NCBI RefSeq assembly: GCF_011300875.1
Contig: NZ_CP049862.1
Coordinates: 1,054,001 to 1,118,000, forward strand
Direction: 5' to 3'
Length of the DNA: 64,000 nt
Source: Sanguibacter sp. HDW7
GTDB lineage: Bacteria; Actinomycetota; Actinomycetes; Actinomycetales; Cellulomonadaceae
Program-made: the position numbers and the translations under genes
The notes under the pieces: model-generated
What the model saw: only the letters and a program-made list of their open reading frames with translations
Database searches by the model: none
What the model was told of the DNA's origin: nothing
Shown here: one piece after another, positions 59,036-64,000 of the stretch
How positions within the stretch are numbered: the stretch's first letter is position 1
Layout of the letters: every line of letters starts with the position of its first letter

Positions 59036-59727
59036 GCGCCGGGCTCGAGCGACTCACCGTCGCCGACCTCACCGTCGAGCACATCGGCGTCCGGATCCTC
59101 ATCGAGCGCGACGGCCGCGCGCATGCGGGTGGTCTCTCCGACATCACGCAGGTCCTCGGTGTGCTGCACGCCCCCGTCGGCGCCCCCGACCTCTCCGTCT
59201 ACCTGCTCCACCTCGGCGGTGAGCAGGTCATCGCCTCCGGCGACCAGGCCGTGCTCGTCGCCGTCCCGCTCGACCCGTGCGACGGCACCCCGCTCACCGA
59301 CGAGCCCGCCCGCGTGCCCGCCGCGCGCACCGCCCCTGCCCCCGCCACGCCCCAGGAGACCGACGATGACGACCTCCCTGCCGTCGCGCAGCGCCCAGCC
59401 GCGCCACGTGCGCCTCGCACCCGTCCCCGTGCCGCAGTACGCCGGACCCTCGCCGTACTCGAGCGCCGTGCACGCCGAGCGCACGAACCGCGCCAGGCAC
59501 GAGCTCGGGTTCCCGCCTCTGCGCGCCCGAGCACGACACCGCGCGGCGGGACTCGCCCGATGACGCGCGCCCTGGCCCTCGCCGTCCTGCTCGCGGGCGC
59601 GGCCGTCGTCGTCGCGCTCGCCTCCCCGCCGCTGTCGGGCGGGACGATCACCGCGGCCCTGCTCGTGCTCGCCTCGGGTGCGGTCCTTCTGCAGGCGCGT
59701 CGCGTCGCGACGGGCGGTGCGCGATGA
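59032..59727 (+). CDS. Unknown element protein, with possible separate C-terminal membrane protein
   Basis: GTG 59032 overlaps the previous stop. The N-terminal ~95 residues (RLTVADLTVEHIGVRILIERDGRAHAGGLSD, VYLLHLGGEQVIASGDQAVLVAVPL) look like a beta-rich domain. The centre is low complexity and Arg/Pro-rich, and the C-terminal 55 residues from ATG 59560 (MTRALALAVLLAGAAVVVAL) are two membrane helices. ATG 59560 overlaps the stop of a 65-codon ORF in another frame, so the last part may be its own gene. Confidence 0.5.
   Translation: MSAGLERLTVADLTVEHIGVRILIERDGRAHAGGLSDITQVLGVLHAPVGAPDLSVYLLHLGGEQVIASGDQAVLVAVPLDPCDGTPLTDEPARVPAARTAPAPATPQETDDDDLPAVAQRPAAPRAPRTRPRAAVRRTLAVLERRARRAHEPRQARARVPASARPSTTPRGGTRPMTRALALAVLLAGAAVVVALASPPLSGGTITAALLVLASGAVLLQARRVATGGAR
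59366..59563 (+). CDS. Alternative-frame ORF (65 aa) within the preceding gene
   Basis: ATG 59366 has AGGAG 7 nt upstream and its TGA overlaps ATG 59560 (ATGA), the same coupling style as the rest of the element. The product is basic, ending HELGFPPLRARARHRAAGLAR. No family is recognised. If real, the longer plus ORF is two genes here. Confidence 0.4.
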   Translation: MTTSLPSRSAQPRHVRLAPVPVPQYAGPSPYSSAVHAERTNRARHELGFPPLRARARHRAAGLAR

Positions 59728-60143
59728 GTCCCGTCACCGCCGTCGACGACACGGCGCACCAGGACGTGATCCGCCAGGTGCTGGCCGACTCCCGCCGCGT
59801 CCTCGACGAGCTCGGCACCCTGCTCGACTCCGGCGTCGAGGAGCACCAGGTGCTCGACGGGCTCCGCAGGGCGCTCGCCGACGTCGAGCGTCCGCCCGTG
59901 CCGCGCTCGTGGCACCTCGACGTCGGCTACCAGCCGGTCGTCGTCGACCACACGTGCGGCCTCTGGCCGAGCGTCTGCGCCGACCGCTGGAACCTCGACA
60001 CGATCACGACCCGCCTGCACTACACCTGCACGCGCATCGCCAACCACACCGGCCGCCACGCCGCCGGCATGCACGGCGTGATCGTCGCGGTGTGGGAGCA
60101 GGACGTACCTGAGGTGCTCGACGCCGTCGAGGGGGCAGTATGA
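59724..60143 (+). CDS. Hypothetical element protein (139 aa)
   Basis: ATG 59724 overlaps the previous stop. The N-terminal half is helical (HQDVIRQVLADSRRVLDELGTLLDSGVEEHQVLDGL), and the C-terminal half has VVDHTCGLWPSVCADRW and HYTCTRIANHTGRHAAGMHG, with three Cys and several His that may bind zinc. I do not recognise the family. Confidence 0.65.
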   Translation: MSPVTAVDDTAHQDVIRQVLADSRRVLDELGTLLDSGVEEHQVLDGLRRALADVERPPVPRSWHLDVGYQPVVVDHTCGLWPSVCADRWNLDTITTRLHYTCTRIANHTGRHAAGMHGVIVAVWEQDVPEVLDAVEGAV

Positions 60144-60484
60144 ACGCCGCCGTCGGTCTGGCCGAGAAGGTCGCGGGCCAGACCCGCTCCGCGCACGCAG
60201 CCACCGACGCCCAGCGCGCAGCGTTCCTCGACGTCATCCGCGCACTGCCCGCCGGCGCGGAGGTCTCGGTCAACGCGCTCCGCACCACGCTCGACGAGCT
60301 CGGCGTCCCGCCTCGCGCTCGCGGCGGGCTCTTCTACGGCGCCGCGACGCCGTCGTCGGGCCTGCTCGTCGCCGGGCAGGTAACGAGCGCGTCGGGTCGG
60401 GTCGCACCCGCCCTCGAGCGCTCGACGGGCCGCTCGGCGCACGGCGCCTACGTGCGGGTCTACGTGCGCACGGGTGTGACGTGA
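60140..60484 (+). CDS. Hypothetical element protein (114 aa)
   Basis: ATG 60140 overlaps the previous stop. It looks like a small winged-helix protein: FLDVIRALPAGAEVSVNALRTTLDELGVPPRARGGLFYGAA followed by a basic, Ser/Gly-rich end. The AT-rule is not broken relative to its neighbours. No family is recognised. Confidence 0.65.
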   Translation: MNAAVGLAEKVAGQTRSAHAATDAQRAAFLDVIRALPAGAEVSVNALRTTLDELGVPPRARGGLFYGAATPSSGLLVAGQVTSASGRVAPALERSTGRSAHGAYVRVYVRTGVT

Positions 60485-60789
60485 GCCGCCCGCCCGTGTC
60501 GGTGTGCGAGCACCACGTCGACGCCGACGGTTCGCAGCACCCCGGGTGCGGCGCGGAGGTCGTCTTCGTGCTCTCGATCCCGCTGCACCTGCGCGCCGGC
60601 CAGCCCCGCAAGCGCATCCCGCTCAACGCGACCTTCGACGAGTCCGCTGGCATCGCGCCGTCGCACGCGGTCTCCCTCGGCGGCACGACGTGCCGCCCGC
60701 TCAGCCCGGGGGAGACGCCCGGGCCGAGCGAGACCCCTGCCCTGCACCACTACGTGACCTGCCCCTACCGCACCAGGAGCCCGCTGTGA
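60481..60789 (+). CDS. Hypothetical Cys/His-containing element protein (102 aa)
   Basis: GTG 60481 overlaps the previous stop. It carries CEHHVDADGSQHPGCGAEVVF near the start and CRPLSP and CPYRTR later, a possible zinc-binding arrangement. The stop overlaps the ParB-like GTG. Function unknown. Confidence 0.6.
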   Translation: MSRPPVSVCEHHVDADGSQHPGCGAEVVFVLSIPLHLRAGQPRKRIPLNATFDESAGIAPSHAVSLGGTTCRPLSPGETPGPSETPALHHYVTCPYRTRSPL

Positions 60790-62261
60790 CCACCACCGAG
60801 ACCACCGCCGCGCCCAAGCGCGGCCGTGCCCGCGCGACGATCGAGCTGCCCGCCGCCTCGAGCACGACGAGCGCCGTCGACGCGATCGCCAACGCGCCCT
60901 CCGCTGGCGCGCAGCAGGTGCTCGTCGAGCACTTGCACCTGCACCCCCTCAACCCGGCCCACCGCCACGACGCCGGCTTCGAGGGCCTGGCCGAGCTCAT
61001 CCGCGCGCAGGGCGAGATCCGCGAGCCGCTCCTCGTCCGCGCCCACCCGCTCATCCCCGAGGCGTTCGAGGTACTCTCCGGCGCCCGTCGCCTCGCCGCG
61101 GCGCAGATGCTCGGCATGCTCATGGTCCCCGTGCGCGTCGTCGACGTCGACGACGCGACGGCCGTCGCCGAGGTGCTCGCCGGCAACCTCGAGCGCGCGG
61201 ACTTCACGGAGTCGGAGGAGGCGGCGCTCGTGCAGGGCTCCCTCGACCTCGGCGTCTCCGAGGCCGACCTCGCCACGACGCTCGGCCGCCCCCGCTCGTG
61301 GATCTCCCGTCGCCGCGACGTCGCCGCCCTCGACCCGGCCGCGCGCCGCGTCGTCGACGCCGCCCCCGAGGTCGACCTCGTGCGCGCCGCGGCCGTCGCG
61401 GAGTTCGCCGACGACCCCGAGGTTTACGCCGACCTCGTCGAGGGCATCGCGGACGACGCCTTCGACCACGCCGTCGAGCGTGCCCGCCATGACCGCGGGC
61501 GGGCAGCGATGCGCCAGCAGCGCGTCGATGAGATCCTCGCGTCCGACCCCGGCATGACGATCCTCGACGAGCGCCCCTCAACATGGCAGGCCACCGACCC
61601 CGCCAAGTACCTCACCGGCCTCTCCGCGACCGCGGGCGGCAGGCAGATCACCCCGGCCGAGCACGAGTCGTGCGCCGGCCGCGCCGTGATCATCGACGTC
61701 CTCTGGTACGGCGCCCCCGACGCCACCGTGCGCGAGGAGCACTACTGCCTGACCTGGAAGACGTCCGGTCACTACGCGCGGCACGCCACCCAGGGATCGG
61801 GTGCGACGTCGGGCCCGATGACCGACGAGCAGAAGGCCGAGCGCAAGCACCTCGTCGAGACCAACAAGGCGGCGGAGGCAGCCCAGGTCGTGCGTCGCCG
61901 TTGGCTGGGCGAGTTCCTCACCAGCGACAAGATGCCGAAGAACGCCGTCGCGGCGACGCTCGCCTTCCTCGAGGCCTCCTACGGGTCCAACCTCGAGTGG
62001 ACGCTCGCCCGCGAGCTCTACGGCAAGACGTGGTCGGACTCCCCGGCGAAGGCCGCCAACCGGCTCCTCGCCCTTGGATGCGCGGCGAGCGAGGCGCAGA
62101 TGCCCAAGGACTACTGGCGCCACGCCGCCTCGAAGAAGAACAAGCGCGGCTCGACCCGCTACGCGACGTACCTCACCCACCTCGCCGAGTGGGGCTACGC
62201 CCTGGCCCCGCACGAGCAGGACGTCGTCGACGGCGCCGCCGCCGCCAAGGCCGCCGACTGA
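60786..62261 (+). CDS. ParB-like nuclease/partition-domain protein (491 aa)
   Basis: Residues ~45-135 form a ParB N-terminal domain: LVEHLHLHPLNPAHRHDAGFEGLAELIRAQGEIREPLLVRAHP, VLSGARRLAAAQMLGM, and an HTH at ~155-190 (VSEADLATTLGRPRSWISRRRDV). The C-terminal ~230 residues are a large extension (KYLTGLSATAGGRQITPAEHESCAGRAV...) absent from standard ParB. No ParA is adjacent. It may act in replication or regulation of the element. Confidence 0.82.
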   Translation: MTTTETTAAPKRGRARATIELPAASSTTSAVDAIANAPSAGAQQVLVEHLHLHPLNPAHRHDAGFEGLAELIRAQGEIREPLLVRAHPLIPEAFEVLSGARRLAAAQMLGMLMVPVRVVDVDDATAVAEVLAGNLERADFTESEEAALVQGSLDLGVSEADLATTLGRPRSWISRRRDVAALDPAARRVVDAAPEVDLVRAAAVAEFADDPEVYADLVEGIADDAFDHAVERARHDRGRAAMRQQRVDEILASDPGMTILDERPSTWQATDPAKYLTGLSATAGGRQITPAEHESCAGRAVIIDVLWYGAPDATVREEHYCLTWKTSGHYARHATQGSGATSGPMTDEQKAERKHLVETNKAAEAAQVVRRRWLGEFLTSDKMPKNAVAATLAFLEASYGSNLEWTLARELYGKTWSDSPAKAANRLLALGCAASEAQMPKDYWRHAASKKNKRGSTRYATYLTHLAEWGYALAPHEQDVVDGAAAAKAAD

Positions 62262-62974
62262 TGGCTGCTATCCCGCGCGTCCCCATCGACCGCATCCAGC
62301 CCAACCCCCGCAACGTCCGCCGCGACCTCGGCGACCTCACCGAACTCGCCGCCTCGATCCGCGCTCGCGGGATCCAGCAGCCGCTCGTCATCGTCCCCCA
62401 GCGCAGCGGTCGCCCGTTCCTGCTGCTCGACGGTCACCGGCGCCTCGCGGCAGCGAAGGCCGCGGGCCTCGAGGCCGTGCCGTGCATCGCCTCGACGGAC
62501 ACGACCGATGAGCAGCAGACGTCGCACATGATCGCGGCCGCGCTGCACAAGGGCCTCAACCCCGTCGAGCAGGCCGAAGCGTTCGCCCGCCTCACGCGGC
62601 GTGGTCGCACACCCGCGGACATCGCGCGGCTCACCGGCTACTCGACGTCGACGGTCTCCGAGCGGCTCTCCCTGCTCGAGCTGCCCGCCGCCGTGCGCGC
62701 CCAGGTCGCTCGCCGCGAGGTCACGACGAGGGACGGCGTCGACATGGCCCGTCAGATCGCCGCGACCGGCCGCGGCGAGGCCCGCGTGCGCTCGGCCGCC
62801 CGCGCCGCCTGGTTTACCAAGACGCACGCGCTCGCGCCGCGACTCGCGTGCACACACGCCGGCGCCCGCCGCGTCGTCGGGCCCGCGTGCGGGCCGTGCT
62901 GGGAGCAGGCGATCCGTGACGACGAGCGAGCCAAGGTCACCGCGGCCGCCGACGTGCCCGCAGACGAGCCGTGA
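62261..62974 (+). CDS. ParB-like protein, second copy (237 aa)
   Basis: ATG 62261 overlaps the first ParB-like stop (TGATG). The ParB core is compact: IDRIQPNPRNVRRDLGDLTELAASIRARGIQQPLVIVPQ, LLDGHRRLAAAKAAGLEAVPC, and an HTH (RTPADIARLTGYSTSTVSERLSLLELP). The C-terminus has three Cys (CTHAG, CGPCWEQ) that may bind zinc. It is a diverged sister of the preceding gene. Confidence 0.85.
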   Translation: MAAIPRVPIDRIQPNPRNVRRDLGDLTELAASIRARGIQQPLVIVPQRSGRPFLLLDGHRRLAAAKAAGLEAVPCIASTDTTDEQQTSHMIAAALHKGLNPVEQAEAFARLTRRGRTPADIARLTGYSTSTVSERLSLLELPAAVRAQVARREVTTRDGVDMARQIAATGRGEARVRSAARAAWFTKTHALAPRLACTHAGARRVVGPACGPCWEQAIRDDERAKVTAAADVPADEP

Positions 62975-63183
62975 GCACCCCTGTGAGCGACGAGGGGCGC
63001 GCCGCCTACCGGATGCGCGTCGCGGCCGCCGTGTGCCGCGCAGCGCGCCGTGCACGCCCCGAGGCGCTCGACGCCCTCATCCACGCCGACGTCGCCGCCC
63101 ACCTCATCCGCGGCGCCACCCCCGAGCAGCGCGCCAACCTCCACATCCTCGCCCGAGCCGTCCGAACGGAGCTCTACCCGTGA
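62971..63183 (+). CDS. Small helical element protein (70 aa)
   Basis: GTG 62971 overlaps the previous stop and its own stop overlaps the next GTG. It is Ala/Arg-rich and wholly helical (AAVCRAARRARPEALDALIHADVAAHLIRG, EQRANLHILARAVRTEL). No family is recognised. Confidence 0.6.
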   Translation: MSTPVSDEGRAAYRMRVAAAVCRAARRARPEALDALIHADVAAHLIRGATPEQRANLHILARAVRTELYP

Positions 63184-64000
63184 CCACCCTCGTCGTCGAC
63201 CTGGCAGACCTGCGCGCAGCGCTGCGCGCCGTCAAACCACACATCCCGACCGCGAAGGCTGAGCCGCGCCTCGCCCGCGTGAGGTTCACGCCGTTCGCTC
63301 AGAACGTCGAGCTCACCGCGACCGACCGCTACACGATCGCGCTCGCCCTCGTGTCCGTCGTCGACTACGAGGGCGCCGACGCCGAGCCCTGGGACCTCGG
63401 CAAGGACGACATCGACAAGGTCCTCGCCGTGTTCCCTGCGCCCGACGACGAGGTGCTCATCCGCATCGAGGCGACCGCGAAGGAGGTGACGTTCACCGAC
63501 GTCGCCGGCCTCATCCCGGGGGAGTCCCTGACGCTGCAGCGCGCGACTTCCGGGCAGGACGACCTCTTCCCCGACGTCCGTCGGCTCTTCTCGGGCTCGC
63601 TGCGCCAGGGGCACACGCTCACGGGGGAGTGGTGGATCTCGCCCGCCCTGTTGCACCGCTTCGAGGTTGCCTCGTCGGTGTACGGCGAACCGATGATCTG
63701 CGAGCCGATCTCGACCGGCGCTGCGCTGACGGTCCGCATCGGGGAGGCGTTCCTCGGCCGCATCGCGATGACGCGCACCTCCGAGGACGCGCAGATCGAG
63801 GCCGCGAACCACGCCCGCGCGTGGGACGACCGTCTGCCGCTGCCGGCGGACCTCGAGCACCGTGAGTCCGGCGTCGTCGCGCCCCTGTACGGCGGCGCCG
63901 ACCGTGAGAGCGACGAGGCGCGCGCGGCCCGCATGGAGCGCGACCGCGTCGAGCAGCTCGCGCACGCTGCCGAGGTCGTCGTCGCCTCGCAGTTCGGGTC
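63180..64000 (+). CDS. DNA polymerase III beta-clamp-like protein (3' end cut)
   Basis: The ORF runs open to the window end. It has a sliding-clamp-like start (VDLADLRAALRAVKPHIP, ARVRFTPFAQNVELTATDRYTIALALV) matching the DnaN pattern of strand and TDRY motif. The middle (DVAGLIPGESLTLQRATSGQDDLFPDVRRLF) follows. Phage- or ICE-encoded clamp homologues help the element replicate. At least 273 residues are seen. Confidence 0.75.
   Translation, partial: MTTLVVDLADLRAALRAVKPHIPTAKAEPRLARVRFTPFAQNVELTATDRYTIALALVSVVDYEGADAEPWDLGKDDIDKVLAVFPAPDDEVLIRIEATAKEVTFTDVAGLIPGESLTLQRATSGQDDLFPDVRRLFSGSLRQGHTLTGEWWISPALLHRFEVASSVYGEPMICEPISTGAALTVRIGEAFLGRIAMTRTSEDAQIEAANHARAWDDRLPLPADLEHRESGVVAPLYGGADRESDEARAARMERDRVEQLAHAAEVVVASQFG

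Overview
The window is about 72% GC by eye, with GTG starts, 4-nt ATGA/GTGA gene overlaps, an actinobacterial-type tmRNA tag and actinobacterial families (DUF3039, DUF2017, DUF3054, DUF4916). It reads as a chromosome segment of a high-GC actinomycete, most likely Micrococcales near Cellulomonas/Sanguibacter. The genus is an inference from gene content, not a search result.

Layout. (1) 1-1.5 kb: smpB, tmRNA and its terminator, then an array of nested palindromes. (2) 1.5-6.4 kb: an SPFH/ribbon-helix-helix operon with a perfect 16-bp operator; DUF1304; a CsoR/CstR-type repressor divergent from a small Cys-rich protein and a CoA-disulfide-reductase/rhodanese fusion (a persulfide-stress unit); a VOC protein. 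(3) 6.6-9.5 kb (minus): a tightly overlapping DNA-alkylation repair operon, sORF-sigma factor-MGMT-Tag-AlkA. (4) 9.7-10.9 kb: a MarR regulator divergent from an NAD(P)-binding oxidoreductase, with two operators.

(5) 11-44.8 kb: a contractile injection system (eCIS/phage-tail-like) locus. Plus strand: CYTH protein, AAA+ ATPase, DUF4157 protein (putative effector), YbjN/T3SS-chaperone-like protein, lipoprotein, DUF4280 PAAR-like tip, DUF4255 cap/terminator and three consecutive membrane-anchored giants (732, 836 and 2054 aa) with Ig-like/carboxypeptidase-regulatory-like repeats. Minus strand, one long coupled operon: sheath, tube, assembly protein, DUF6760, second tube protein, a 975-aa disordered Ala/Pro/Arg protein, LysM protein, VgrG-like spike, gp25, baseplate J-like protein, gpI-like protein, zinc-ribbon membrane protein. 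A LuxR-type ATPase regulator (42.1-44.8 kb) is divergent from the sheath. A 21-bp dyad element recurs upstream of the effector, cap/tether and sheath transcription units. I saw no tail fibre; the giants fused translationally to the cap gene suggest a membrane-tethered system.

(6) 44.8-57 kb: a second palindrome array, then ordinary chromosome: S4 protein, DUF3039-helicase, clpS-DUF2017, murI-MBL-rdgB, DUF3054, an ABC-F protein, DUF4916 NUDIX, trxA, tRNA-Leu, bcp, GroES-like protein, tRNA-Lys. Many of these genes have a TAnnnT -10 box 6-7 nt before the start codon (leaderless transcription).

(7) 57.06-64 kb: start of an element integrated at tRNA-Lys(CTT). Its XRE repressor gene runs antisense into the tRNA, facing an excisionase-like HTH gene across paired operators, followed by an overlapping plus-strand set of small unknowns, two ParB-like proteins and a beta-clamp-like protein cut by the window end. 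No integrase or second attachment site lies in view.
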